From Leidyana gryllorum EB-2025a (Eukaryota > Apicomplexa): a stretch of DNA of 64,000 nucleotides. Positions 24,149-34,846 of this stretch are shown here, in pieces. The first letter of the stretch is position 1, and each line of letters starts with the position of its first letter. The notes beneath the pieces are model-generated. The model had not been told where the DNA came from. It saw nothing but the letters and a program-made list of their open reading frames with translations, and did not search any database. Location of the stretch: assembly GCA_048772705.1 (NCBI GenBank), contig JBLWGC010000121.1, forward strand, positions 62,001 to 126,000. The letters are read 5' to 3'. Position numbers and translations under genes: made by a program.

Positions 24149-25959
24149 TTATTGCTCTTCATATACGTATTCCCAATCTCCATCGCCTTCTTCTATATTG
24201 GTCACCGGAACAGTGTTTGTTTATGTGCGATTCGCGTCTTATTCTGTACTTACCGTCTCCTCCGAACGTGTCAGGAGCTTCCTGCAGCGAGGGCTGTTCG
24301 TGCAGCGTTTCCACAACGACCTCTCGACGGCCAAAGTGGGGACGGTATTTGGCCCAATTCCTAATTAGGAGCAGAACAACATCTTTGATATGCTGAGAAT
24401 GGACAACAAATTGCACACGGATGGGCAGCAGCCATCGCATCACCTGAACGATTTTGAGGTTCCCGGGGTGACTTGGACGAACGAAAGCCCACGAAAATGC
24501 CCCCACTATATTGGTGGGGCTGAACTGTAAGGATGCAGGATGTGTCACGCAAAGGTCCAGTCTTTTCTGGAGACTCACTCCGTTCTGACTTTGAAAGTGC
24601 ATCGAAACCTCAAAGAAGTTCAGGACAAACTTGGCTGACTCTTTGTAGGGGTCGTCGAGCCGTTCCAGGATCTGCAGATCACTCGCGCAGTGTGGGGTCA
24701 AAAGATATGCTCACATGGGTCACAGTGTCCTCAGGGCGGTTACCCATTTGGACGGAGTTTTCGACTATCCTCGCAGCTTTGGGCCCCAGTAATGGACTCA
24801 GGGCGACTGACAGTGAGTGACTGCGAGGCCGGCGGGCAACTTACACAGCACAATGCGGAACACTGACATGAGAGCTCCGGCACAATGCGTCTCGCACAGC
24901 GGCTGTCCGGTCTGAATGTCGCCCGCGAAGGCATAGACCTCAGAAGCCGTGGCCTGGCGGCGGAGCAGATTGGCGGTTCTCAGCATTGCTAAGTGTGACG
25001 GTCGGTCGGTCGGTCGGTCGTTTTGGGTACTCACTGGGTCTCGACAATAGGAAGATGAGCTGACTAAGAGTTGAGGGTATCTAAGGGGGGCGGGGGAGGA
25101 GGTCAGTCTGGAGAGGGGGATGACGCACTTTGAGACAATCGCGAGTGGTATGGCCGATGAGGCCGGCCTGAGTCTCGAGGTTAGAGACCCAGAGGTTCTT
25201 GTAGTACTCTGGGGCGTCATCAAAGAGGATATGGAGTGACGGAGACGACTGGGGGAATATGTGACTCGTTCGGGCAGTGGATGCGATTCCTTCGAAGTGA
25301 TCTTTCATCTGTAGTTTGGAGGCCCAGAAATGTTTGGAAGCTTTGGACAATTGGAGCAATCCGCGTGCCGAGGTACCGCCTTTGATTATGATGAGTTGAG
25401 TGATCTGTTTACGATAGGAGGACGGCATCACCGAGAGTACTGCGAGTGTGTGGAATGGTTGTGATGAGTGTGTGTAATTAGCTCACAATTAGTTAGCAGA
25501 GTGAAACTATTGTCAGTCAATGGCAGAGTCCGATTGAAGAAAGCCACAACGGTGAAGGGGTATGGGTCTTTCTTCTTTTTGAGACTCCTTCCGGCAAAGA
25601 TTATACGGTGGGTTTGGACCACCATGAATTTGCTGCCAACAGGTCAAATCGCGGGCAGCCGACACTCACGCAATGGTCTCGAGCTCCTTGCTCGCAGCAC
25701 CGGCCGCATAGGCCAAGTTGAGACCCACCAATGGCTCATCCCGAGAATTGACACCTAAGAACAGCACCAAAGGGAGAAGATCCCATCTGAGGGAAGAGCC
25801 GATTGGGGGGGGGGGCACAAGAATCGCCGCCTACTCTTCGTAGTGGTGTTCTTGGAAGATTTCGGCTTCATAGAGTATATCTTCGTACCCGTCGGGGGTG
25901 TCGAGCAGAGTGGTCGCCTCCAAGTCGGAGTCATAAGCAGCCTCTCCCGCAGTAGCCAT
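24149..25959 (-). CDS. CRAL-TRIO/BCH plus RhoGAP protein (ARHGAP1/Cdc42GAP-like)
   Basis: GTPase-activating protein for Rho/Rac/Cdc42-type GTPases, assigned from layout and weak motifs. Ten exons read in phase (about 25835-25959, 25670-25786, 25487-25632, 25129-25439, 25035-25080, 24845-24988, 24715-24806, 24579-24671, 24254-24524 and 24149-24192), 462 residues. Residues about 80-250 resemble a Sec14/BCH lipid-binding domain (VMPSSYRKQITQLIII followed by a W/F-rich helix). The C-terminal half fits RhoGAP. LLRRQATASEVYAF corresponds to the arginine-finger loop; then LMSVFRIVL, and FSPTNIVGAFSWAFVRP corresponds to the family's NLAIVFGPxLLRP helix. An acidic tail ends the protein. The fit is by eye and divergence is high. 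It could be another Sec14-type fusion. Its start lies 25 nt after the stop of the upstream same-strand gene. Confidence 0.6.
24999..25020. repeat. (CGGT)n microsatellite in an intron
   Basis: Five tandem CGGT units within a 46-nt intron of the RhoGAP gene, so the repeat makes up almost half of the intron. The same unit recurs at 32387-32406. Confidence 0.8.
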
Positions 25960-25984
25960 GGGTGCGTCCTGCACCTCTTCTGTA

Positions 25985-28900
25985 TCAAATCAGATCGAGA
26001 ATATTGAGGAACCTGAGATACACTTTCACAGTGTCCTGTCCAATAGGGACCAGAGCTTTTCTGACTTTCTTGGCTCTCGCGAGACTGTCAAAGTTCGCGT
26101 GCACCTCTTTCATATTCTCCACCAACGGCTCCAGAAAGATGCTCTTCAGTTTGTGAAGTGTCATAAAGCTCTGTGCTAACTGCTCATAAACGGAGGGGTC
26201 ACTCCGCGGAAACTCCAACGGGGCGTCTTTGTCTTCTTTCAGTCGAATTATCAATGCAAAATCGTACTCTCCGGTCAACTCTCTCAGCGCGGCCAATCTC
26301 GTCATGCTGATACCCGCTTTCACTGCACTCGACGGAGCCGATGGGGGCGGCGTAACCGTCACCGGACCCGCCGTCGTCACCGAGGAACACTGCGATATCT
26401 TTTCACGAGGCGGTATCTCCTCGTGCGCCGGTGTCTCCTCACGAGGCGGTGTCTCCTCACGCAGAGGTATCCTCTCATCCGATGTCTTTGCACGCGGAAG
26501 TGTCGCCTCGTGCGATGCCCTCTCACTCGATACTTTCTTCTCATTCGATGTCGTCACCTCAGCCTTGGAGGGCTCTTCGATCTTCGAAGGGGTCACAGTC
26601 ACCTCAGATTTGGGGGGCTCTTCGGCCTGCACAAGTCTTCTCGGTCTGGGGCCCCGATGTGTGGCAAAGGGATCTCGTCCATCTCTATAGATCAGTTCGG
26701 GGCTCCACCGTTCTTGAACGACGTGGCCGCCTTTGGGCACTTCAGGTGATGCTGGCGCTTCGGTGTTGTCCTCTTTCGTTCGCTCTCGTTCGTTCGACGC
26801 TCGACTGACGTGGACACTGTCCTTCGAACTGAGTAAACGGGTGCTGGCATTGCCGCTCCTTTCCCTCTCTCTGTCTCGAGCCTTTGCCTCGGAGACAGAG
26901 GACTGAGACATGGACTGTTCTGGTCGCGACGCCGGAGGATCAAAAGTACGCGGCACCGGAGGTTTCTGGAGACGGCTCGGCCTCTCGGCAGGTGGACGGG
27001 GGTCACTGGGCCGAGTGACCATTAGGCGCTCTTTCACTGGAGGTGGAAGAGGCTCTCGTTTCTCGGGTTCCGAGAGGCCCGGACTCGCCCTAAGTTCGGT
27101 GCAGGGCTTTATGGTCTCATCCAGCAGCGAGGTGCTGTTGTCGACAGACGACTGCGTGAGACACTGGGCGTCGGCTTTGAGAGAGGTCCTTCTCGATGAG
27201 TTTATGGTTCTGGTGGCCGTCTCCTCGGCAAATCGTTGGGACTGAGACGCGGTCTCGGCTTGAGATTTGTTCCGCGGTGGCTCGGGAGCCGAAACTTCAA
27301 TAATTTCCTTCGGAGGCTCGCGTCTCGAGTTGTTTAACGCATCGTCGTCGTAGAGAGGACGCGTTCGGGTCGGTGGTTGGGCCGTAACCCGAGAACGACT
27401 CATCATTATCATCGACATCTCCGACGGAGTAATGGTGTTCTCGCTCTCAGCATTTGTGCTCCCAACTGGGGGACGGATCGCAGCGCTCAGAGCAGCTGCC
27501 TCAGCTGTGCCCGGCTCTGGGAGTCCGAGGCTTCTGCGTCTACCAGTCACCGCTCGAGCCCCGTTGGCGGGTGCAACACGGTCCGGTGGAGGCTCACTTA
27601 CACCAGACACCTGTTTGGCGGCGGTGGTCTGTGATTGCGAGACGGTGAGGGGAGCAGAAACTGGGGACGGGGGTGCAATGGAACGCTGAGATCCGAGTTG
27701 GGGGTTCGGCACAGGCGGAGTGGGGTCTCTCCGAGACTCCATCTGGTCGACGGGGACTTTCTCTGATCGAGGTGAGGTGTGATTGGATGTTGGAGCTGAC
27801 GCTGCAGAGCGTTCTTGGGGAAGCGGCTGTCTCACAGACAGAGTGGGGGAAATGATCGTCGAGACGTCCGTGGTGTCCTCCTCGACGTCTTTGGGGTCGT
27901 CACAATCTCTGGTGCCTGGCTTGTGAACTTCAACCCCGGGCACGGCAGCCGAACCCTGAGGGACTGAGGCGGGAGGCTTCACGAGGGAGGGAGGGCAGCT
28001 AGCGAGGGCAGGGTGGGTATGCAAAGAAACATCCTGTTTCCTCGAGACATTGGCAGTGGTCGGGGCTGAGAGAAGGGGACCGGGACGCTGGGAGAGGTGT
28101 TTGGGTCGGTGACTGTTGGCTGAGGGAGGTGCCGAGCGATACGAGGAGGAGGCGGCGGAGGGTAGGAGATGAACGGCCATGGCGTGTCGCATAGGGCCCA
28201 TAAGTGCGGGATGCGTGGCTGTAACTTGAGCTTGACTTTCAACCCCTCTGAGCCACGGCTCAGTCACATCGGAGGGGTCACTGGTGGAAGAAGCGCTGCT
28301 GGTGGCTGACGACGGTTCTGACGACGCGCTGCGAGCACCGTTTGCCGACGTTGCGGCTTGCTGCTGCGACACTTTGACAGTGGTGGCGGGACGCAGATTC
28401 TGGGGCAGGTGAGGCCGGAACCTGGTACGAGGTGGGGGAGCGGAGGCGGTGGGAGCGCTGCTGCTGGTGGCGGAAGCGGAAGTGGCACAGGCGGCCGTCG
28501 TGGGGGCCGAAGAAGCCGTCGGGGCCGAAGAAGCCGTCGGGGGGCCACTGCAATGGGCAGAGGCCGACGTGGTGGTGGTGGTGGCGGAATTGGAGGAGGG
28601 AGGGGGCGGTTGTCGGCCCCTCAGACTGAATTGGTCGGCCTCATTCGGTTTATAAACGGCAATACTCCGTTTGGTTGTGACCATGAGGGGGTCGATGATG
28701 AGATCCTGAGGAGTGGCGCGGACGAGAGGGGCCGCTGCTTGGGCCTGGGCCTGTGCCTGCGCTTGCGCGTGTAGGCGCATAGCTCGGATATTTACAGCTA
28801 AGGGTCGTCTTTGGAGAACGGATTCATTGAGCGGCGGAGGCGAGCCGACAGGATGCTGTAATGGCATCGGTTCGTGTTGTGGGATGAACTTATCGACCCA

Positions 28901-29152
28901 TTGGGATAGTTCAGGTTTGGGGGCATTGAGTTGTCTCCAGCCTGTTTCAGCCAGTGACTCTAATAAAGCGGGTGCTGTGTTTGACCACAGATTTTGGACG
29001 TGCTCACTGATAGCTGAGGTTGAGGTGAATATACTCGCGCCCGCCGAGCCGATAGAGGAGTCTTTGCCCAATAGATGGCCTAAGAAGCCGCTGTGATGGT
29101 TTTGATTTTGTCCATCCCGGTTTGGAAGCATACCTTCTTCCAGCATTGGCAT
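25985..29152 (-). CDS. Long Ser/Pro/Thr-rich low-complexity protein
   Basis: A frame of more than 1,030 residues, open from 29079 to 25985. A short first exon (29134-29152, ATG at 29152) with a 54-nt intron is likely, but the intron is also open in frame, so both forms are possible. The N-terminal 100 residues are moderately ordered. Then come an AQAQAQAQA repeat near 28740 and about 750 residues of Ser, Pro, Thr and Ala with many RSP-like and charged stretches. The last 120 residues look folded (for example YEQLAQSFMTLHKLKSIFLE and AKKVRKALVPIGQDTVKVYL). No family recognised. It may be a disordered scaffold or RNA-associated protein. Confidence 0.6.
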   Translation of the reverse strand: MPMLEEGMLPNRDGQNQNHHSGFLGHLLGKDSSIGSAGASIFTSTSAISEHVQNLWSNTAPALLESLAETGWRQLNAPKPELSQWVDKFIPQHEPMPLQHPVGSPPPLNESVLQRRPLAVNIRAMRLHAQAQAQAQAQAAAPLVRATPQDLIIDPLMVTTKRSIAVYKPNEADQFSLRGRQPPPPSSNSATTTTTSASAHCSGPPTASSAPTASSAPTTAACATSASATSSSAPTASAPPPRTRFRPHLPQNLRPATTVKVSQQQAATSANGARSASSEPSSATSSASSTSDPSDVTEPWLRGVESQAQVTATHPALMGPMRHAMAVHLLPSAASSSYRSAPPSANSHRPKHLSQRPGPLLSAPTTANVSRKQDVSLHTHPALASCPPSLVKPPASVPQGSAAVPGVEVHKPGTRDCDDPKDVEEDTTDVSTIISPTLSVRQPLPQERSAASAPTSNHTSPRSEKVPVDQMESRRDPTPPVPNPQLGSQRSIAPPSPVSAPLTVSQSQTTAAKQVSGVSEPPPDRVAPANGARAVTGRRRSLGLPEPGTAEAAALSAAIRPPVGSTNAESENTITPSEMSMIMMSRSRVTAQPPTRTRPLYDDDALNNSRREPPKEIIEVSAPEPPRNKSQAETASQSQRFAEETATRTINSSRRTSLKADAQCLTQSSVDNSTSLLDETIKPCTELRASPGLSEPEKREPLPPPVKERLMVTRPSDPRPPAERPSRLQKPPVPRTFDPPASRPEQSMSQSSVSEAKARDRERERSGNASTRLLSSKDSVHVSRASNERERTKEDNTEAPASPEVPKGGHVVQERWSPELIYRDGRDPFATHRGPRPRRLVQAEEPPKSEVTVTPSKIEEPSKAEVTTSNEKKVSSERASHEATLPRAKTSDERIPLREETPPREETPAHEEIPPREKISQCSSVTTAGPVTVTPPPSAPSSAVKAGISMTRLAALRELTGEYDFALIIRLKEDKDAPLEFPRSDPSVYEQLAQSFMTLHKLKSIFLEPLVENMKEVHANFDSLARAKKVRKALVPIGQDTVKVYLRFLNILDLI

Positions 29153-29416
29153 TATTATGGTGTTGTTGAGTGTGTAGACGAGCAATTTGAGCTTTGAGAT
29201 GCATATTACGATTCATAAGTTCGGCTTTCCGATCTGTGAGCTGTATACATTCCTGCTCGGCAGCTGCCGGACTGAGCTGTTGAATAAGCGGCTCATTGGA
29301 GTCAGTTACCCTTAATCTGTTGCTGCAAACTGGACATCATAACGTGTTGTCTTGAATGCTGGTTTCTAATTTTTTTGACCTTTTCAGGCCGAATTGACGA
29401 ACGACTCAATCACAAG

Positions 29417-31939
29417 ATGGTGAACTTTACCGTTGAAGAGATGCGCGAGATTATGGGTCGCCCCCATAACATCCGCAACATGTCCGTCATTGCTCACGTC
29501 GACCACGGCAAATCCACCTTGACTGATTCGCTCGTCTCCAAGGCCGGAATCATCTCCGCCAAAGCGGCTGGTGATGCTCGTTTCACTGACACTCGTCAAG
29601 ATGAACAAGACAGGTGCATTACCATCAAGTCCACTGGTATCTCCATGTACTTCGAGCACGAACTCGACGAGGCCAAGGGAAAAGAGCCTTTCCTCATCAA
29701 CCTTATCGACTCCCCCGGTCACGTTGACTTCTCCTCTGAGGTCACCGCCGCCCTCCGTGTCACCGACGGCGCTTTGGTCGTCGTCGATGCCGTCGAAGGT
29801 GTCTGTGTCCAGACCGAGACTGTCCTCCGTCAGTCTTTGGCCGAGCGTGTCCGTCCCGTTCTCCACATGAACAAAATCGACCGTTGTCTCCTCGAATTGA
29901 AACAGGACCCCGAGGCTATGTACGAGACTTTCCGTACCAACATTGAGAATGTCAATGTCATCATCGCCACTTATCAAGATCAGAACTCTGACTTTGATGC
30001 CCAGGTTGCCGCCGAGAAGGGTACCATCTCTTTCGGTAGCGGCCTCCACGGCTGGGCCTTCACCATCGAAGGTTTCGCCAAGATGTACGCCAAGAAATTC
30101 GGCGTCCCCGTCCAGAAGATGATGAACCGTCTCTGGGGCGACAACTTCTACAACCCCAACAAGAAGACCTGGACCAAATCCAAGGACTCCGAGGATCCCG
30201 ATAGCTGCCGTGGTTTCTGCCACTTCATCCTCAAACCCATCTACAACCTCTTCGACTGCGCCATGACCTCTGACAACGCCGTCTCCAAGGCCAAGCTCGA
30301 CAAGATGCTCGTCACCCTCGGCGTCGAGCTCAAGGGTGAGGACAAGGACCTCATGGGCAAACCCCTCCTCAAGCGTATCATGCAGCTCTGGCTCCCCGCT
30401 GGTGACACTCTCCTCTCTATGATTGTCACTCACCTCCCCTCCCCCGTCGCTGCCCAAAAGTACCGTGTCAGCACTCTCTACTCTGGCCCCATGGACGACG
30501 AGGCCGCCAACGCCATCCGCGCCTGTGACCCCAACGGACCTCTCATGATGTACGTCTCGAAAATGGTTCCCACCAACGACAAGGGTCGTTTCTACGCTTT
30601 CGGTCGTGTCTTCTCTGGCACCATCGCTACTGGCCAGAAGGTCCGTATCCTCGGCCCCAGCTACCAGCCCGGTGGCAAGGAGGACCTCCACATCAAGAAC
30701 ATCCAGAGAACTGTTCTTATGATGGGAAGAAACGTCGAACAGGTCCAGGATGTCCCCTGTGGTAACACCGTCGCCCTTGTCGGTGTCGATCAGTTCATCC
30801 TCAAGTCCGGTACTCTTACCACTTGCGAGAGCGCTCACACTTTCAACGATATGAAGTACTCTGTGTCTCCTGTCGTCCGTGTCGCTGTCAGCCCCAAGGA
30901 CCACAAGGAGCTCCCCAAGCTCGTCGAGGGTCTCAAACGTCTCTCCAAGTCCGATCCTCTGGTCGTCTGCTCCTCCGAGGAGAACGGACAGCACATCGTC
31001 GCTGGTTGCGGTGAACTCCACGTTGAAATCTGTCTCAAGGATCTCAAGGAAGAGTTCGCTCAGATTGACATCATTGTCTCCGAGCCCGTCGTGTCCTACA
31101 AGGAGACTATCACCCAGGCCTCCCCCGAGCCCGGTATGTCTAAGTCTCAGAACAAGCACAACCGTCTCTACATCACTGGTGAACCCTTGGATGAAGGTCT
31201 AGTCAACGATATTGAGAACGGCAAGGTCACCAACAGGGATGACGTCAAAGAACGTGCCAACATCCTCTGTGATAACTACGGCTGGGAGAAACAGCACGCC
31301 TTCAAGATCTGGTGTTTCGGTCCCGACACCACTGGCGCCAACATGTTTGTTGATGTCACCGCCGGTCTCCAATACGTCAGCGAAATCAAGGATCACTGCA
31401 ACTCCGCCTTCCAGTGGGCTACTCGTGAGGGTGCCCTCTGTGAGGAGAACATGCGTGGTGCTCGCTTCAACTTGGTCGACTGTACCCTCCACACTGATGC
31501 CATCCATCGTGGTGCTGGTCAGATCTTGCCCACTTGCCGCAAGGGTGTCCTCGGTGTCTCCCTCATGTGCGAGCCCCGCCTTGTTGAGCCCATTTTCCTT
31601 GTCCAGATCACTGTGCCCGAAGACAACATGTCTGGTGTGTACGCTGTCCTCAACAAGAGACGTGGTGTCGTCATCGCCGATGAGATCCGTCTTGGAACTC
31701 CCCTCCACGACATGCGCGCCCATCTTCCCGTCTCTGAGTCCTTCGGTTTCACCTCCATGCTCCGTGAGAAGACTCAGGGCAAAGCCTTCCCTCAGTGTGT
31801 CTTCGATCACTGGGCCGTCCTCACTGGCAGTCCCTTCGAAGCCGACTCCAAGCATCGTGAGACTGTGCTCGAAATCCGTAAGCGCAAGGGTCTCAACGAG
31901 CTCTTCGAGAAGACCGACCAATATCTTGACAAGCTCTAA
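29417..31939 (+). CDS. EEF2: Translation elongation factor 2
   Basis: GTPase that drives ribosome translocation. Single exon, 840 residues, the usual length. G1 is [10 protein letters not shown]3 is DSPGH and the NKID box is MNKIDR. The switch is [11 protein letters not shown]. Domain IV ends with the diphthamide-region match [12 protein letters not shown], where the target His lies. The ATG at 29417 opens [13 protein letters not shown] as in other eukaryotes. An in-frame ATG at 29375 lies just before a TTTTTTT...CAG 3' splice-like site and is not conserved. Codon use is strikingly biased to C-ending codons, unlike its neighbours, fitting very high expression. The absence of introns also sets it apart. 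Confidence 0.97.
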   Translation: MVNFTVEEMREIMGRPHNIRNMSVIAHVDHGKSTLTDSLVSKAGIISAKAAGDARFTDTRQDEQDRCITIKSTGISMYFEHELDEAKGKEPFLINLIDSPGHVDFSSEVTAALRVTDGALVVVDAVEGVCVQTETVLRQSLAERVRPVLHMNKIDRCLLELKQDPEAMYETFRTNIENVNVIIATYQDQNSDFDAQVAAEKGTISFGSGLHGWAFTIEGFAKMYAKKFGVPVQKMMNRLWGDNFYNPNKKTWTKSKDSEDPDSCRGFCHFILKPIYNLFDCAMTSDNAVSKAKLDKMLVTLGVELKGEDKDLMGKPLLKRIMQLWLPAGDTLLSMIVTHLPSPVAAQKYRVSTLYSGPMDDEAANAIRACDPNGPLMMYVSKMVPTNDKGRFYAFGRVFSGTIATGQKVRILGPSYQPGGKEDLHIKNIQRTVLMMGRNVEQVQDVPCGNTVALVGVDQFILKSGTLTTCESAHTFNDMKYSVSPVVRVAVSPKDHKELPKLVEGLKRLSKSDPLVVCSSEENGQHIVAGCGELHVEICLKDLKEEFAQIDIIVSEPVVSYKETITQASPEPGMSKSQNKHNRLYITGEPLDEGLVNDIENGKVTNRDDVKERANILCDNYGWEKQHAFKIWCFGPDTTGANMFVDVTAGLQYVSEIKDHCNSAFQWATREGALCEENMRGARFNLVDCTLHTDAIHRGAGQILPTCRKGVLGVSLMCEPRLVEPIFLVQITVPEDNMSGVYAVLNKRRGVVIADEIRLGTPLHDMRAHLPVSESFGFTSMLREKTQGKAFPQCVFDHWAVLTGSPFEADSKHRETVLEIRKRKGLNELFEKTDQYLDKL

Positions 31940-32608
31940 ACAGCTTCTCGTAGCAACCAGTGTCCTCGTAGCACTTAGTATTGTGAAGTGTCAGATTCGA
32001 AACCGAATTCACCAAAAACTTGATACTTCACAATTTAAACACCAAATCTCGCCGCCGTAATGCAGCCGCTGATTATACGACCAGCAACGCATCCCTTAAC
32101 ATTCGATCGGCACCACACACGTGTTTGCGTCTCTTGGCAGCCATGCCCTAATAAGCAGTTAGACATCCTTGAGTGGGATATGGCCACGGTGCTTCCCATC
32201 AGAGAGCAGATGACACTCGTCAGATCAGCCCACAACACATTTTGAAAGAACATTCCTCGTACCAGCGGCACATCACACTCATAACTCACTGCTACAACGG
32301 CGCAGTCACCAGTCGCAGTCACCAGTTAATCCACAGCAAGCAAGATGATAGATCCGGTGTGGATAATAGTGGGTAGGGTGGTCCATCGGTCGGTCGGTCG
32401 GTCGGTGAGCAATATTGGTGAAACTTTTGGTCCGCACACACCAGGGATCCGATATGTGTGCGGGGACGGATGCTTGGGTCGCACACAGAATGGATGGGAT
32501 TGTATGTGTATATAATCTTGTCAGTTCTGGATCTTTTAGTCTTGAACTCTCCTCTCCTAGGCTGCGCGTGCGAAGCTGAATCTTTTCGTGACCCCTTTGG
32601 ATATTAAT
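31940..32608. other. Intergenic region between EF-2 and aldolase
   Basis: About 670 bases with only short, unremarkable frames. Holds the EF-2 3' end, the (CGGT)n run at 32387-32406 and the aldolase promoter and 5' leader. No conserved gene or RNA seen. Confidence 0.5.
32387..32406. repeat. (CGGT)n microsatellite
   Basis: Five tandem CGGT units about 200 nt upstream of the aldolase start. Confidence 0.8.
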
Positions 32609-33738
32609 ATGGTAATGATTTGTTTGTGTGGTGCGGTGTCTAATCTGTAATGTGTTTGATATTTCAGCCGGCCAACTTCTCCCAGGAAATTTCGAAGGAA
32701 TTGTCTGAGACTGCTCGCGCGATCGCTACGCGTGGGAAAGGAATTTTGGCGGCGGACGAGTCTACTGGGACCATTAAGAAGCGATTTGATGGCATAAATG
32801 TTGAGAACACAGAATCGAATCGAGCGGCGTACCGTAAATTGTTGTTCACGACAAAGGGTTTGGGCGAGTACATATCTGGCGCGATTCTGTTCGAGGAGAC
32901 TCTGTTCCAGAAGGTGGGCGAGGAGAGTCAAGTTGATTTCTTGAAGGCAAACGGCATCATTCCGGGGATTAAGGTCGACAAGGGGTTGGTCGGCTTGCCA
33001 GGCACCGATAACGAGAAGTCCACACAGGGACTAGACGGATTGGCGGAGCGCTGTCAGAAATACTACGAGGCGGGCGCACGTTTTGCCAAGTGGAGGGCCG
33101 TATTGGAGATTGACGAGGCGAAGAACAAACCTTCTGCTCTCTCCATTCAAGAAACCGCTCACTCATTGGCTCGTTATGCGGCAATCTGTCAGCAGAACAA
33201 GTTGGTTCCAATAGTGGAGCCGGAGATCCTGACTGACGGTTCTCACTCCATACAGCACTGCGCTGAAGTATCTGAGAAGGTATTGAGTGCTGTTTTCAAG
33301 GCCCTGAACGACCACCATGTGCTGCTGGAGGGTGCTCTCCTGAAGCCGAACATGGTGACGCCGGGTGCCCAACACGAGAAGAAGGCGACTCCGGAGGAAG
33401 TCGCGTTTTATACTGTGCGCACCCTCCGTCGTACAGTGCCTCCTTCTCTCGTGGGAGTGTGCTTCTTGTCGGGAGGACAAACTGAGGAAGAAGCGTCACT
33501 CAACTTGAACGCTATGAACGCCATGGAGCAGCAGCATCCGTGGGTTCTGACTTTTTCCTATGGACGGGCCCTACAAGCGTCCGTTCTGGCTGCTTGGAAG
33601 GGGGACAGCAACAACTTCGCCGCTGGCCAGGAGGCCCTCACCAACCGCGCCAAGGCTAATTCCGAGGCTCAACTCGGCAAATACAAAGGCGGCGTTGCGT
33701 CTGCTGGAAACCTCTACGAGAAGGGCTACGTCTATTGA
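32609..33738 (+). CDS. Fructose-bisphosphate aldolase, class I
   Basis: Glycolytic Schiff-base aldolase, cleaving fructose 1,6-bisphosphate to DHAP and glyceraldehyde 3-phosphate. About 358 residues, the family size. Seen: [25 protein letters not shown] (Lys region), VPIVEPEIL, the Schiff-base block [15 protein letters not shown], and [15 protein letters not shown], ending YEKGYVY with the terminal Tyr typical of class I. The start codon is a coding exon of its own: ATG at 32609-32611, then a 56-nt intron (32612-32667) and exon 2 with CCG GCC AAC. The alternative upstream in-frame codon at 32650 is intronic and not ATG. Confidence 0.95.
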
Positions 33739-34126
33739 TTTACTCTCTCAAAAGCAATTAATTATTCCATTGTGACACATACGCTGTCTCTATGTGATCG
33801 ATCGATCAGTAGGTATCCTACGCACGGTCCACCATCAGAGGAGCGGCGGCCACTGTTCTGAATGTTTCGAAAAGTTAAGAATTCCTTTCACGGTCACGCC
33901 CCCGTAAAGGAAGAGAAGTGATTTTATAGTGAGATTCTGTCCCGTATCCGCAAGAGAGATTCATACACCAATTTTAGAATGAGCCCAAATCCTAGCGTTG
34001 AATCTCTGCATCCTGTCAAGCCATCCGCTCATTGAAATGAACTCTAACTAACTGACACCCCCCCGAACGACTAATCGGCATTGAGAGAAAAACTTATTCA
34101 AACCATAGCTAGCACCACCCCCCAAC
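33739..34126. other. Intergenic region between aldolase and RPB6
   Basis: About 390 bases with no open frame of note, several AT-rich stretches and a short GATCGATCGATC run near 33798. No gene recognised. Confidence 0.4.
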
Positions 34127-34636
34127 ATGGCCGACATGGAGGATGACTACGACTTGGGCGCTGACGACGACGTCTTCAATGAAAACGAAGAAGATGACTT
34201 GGGCGAAGCAGAAGAACTCTCAAACAATGAAGACGATGAGAATCGCGAATGTGGAATGCCCGATCCTCACCGCCCCCTATCCAAACCCGTGTGAGCCGAG
34301 CCACCCCGACCCCCACACCCAAACACACACACCCTCACTCTCACAGCGAGGGCCCGAGACGCACGTCGCCCTACATAACCAAGTTTGAACGGGCCAGAGT
34401 CATTGGCACCCGCGCTCTCCAAATAAGGTAGGTGCCGGCAGAGTTACTGGCTGCGAACCCCGGCTTCTGCACGCAGTTTGGGCGCACCGGTGACGGTTCC
34501 ATGCGAGGGAGAGTCGGATCCAATTATCCTCGCCGAAAAGGAACTGGCGGCTAAGACTCTGCCCTTCATTGTGAGGCGGTATCTACCGAATGGTGAATAC
34601 GAAGACTGGCCTATTGATGATCTCATTGCCGAGTGA
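34127..34636 (+). CDS. RPB6: RNA polymerases I, II and III shared subunit RPB6 (omega homologue)
   Basis: Small subunit that clamps the largest subunit and stabilises assembly, shared by all three nuclear polymerases. Exons 34127-34290, 34347-34427 and 34477-34636, about 134 residues. The acidic N-terminal half (MADMEDDYDLGADDD) is followed by the highly conserved core SPYITKFERARVIGTRALQIS, split by introns. Then come ESDPIILAEKELAAK, and the end FIVRRYLPNGEYEDWPIDDL. The second donor GTGAGC at 34291 was preferred over the overlapping GTGTGA because only it keeps phase. Confidence 0.96.
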
Positions 34637-34846
34637 TATTACCCATTTGAACTACGTCAATTGACGTCCCGATGGTCTACCGGGATGATGGATTCCGTTC
34701 GGCCACCATTTTGGGCTCTTGGCCCTCCCGCGAAATTATAGATAAGATACCAATTTGAAAGGCGCAGGTGGACTGCTGGATGCGTGTTTGGCTGGAAATG
34801 ACAGGCTGCAGGGTGGGGTGACTGATTTGTGAGGGAAAACCACAAA

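Noticed and set aside
29384-31159. 591-residue open frame antisense to EF-2
   Set aside because: It mirrors the EF-2 codon bias and shows no family feature. The sense gene is certain.
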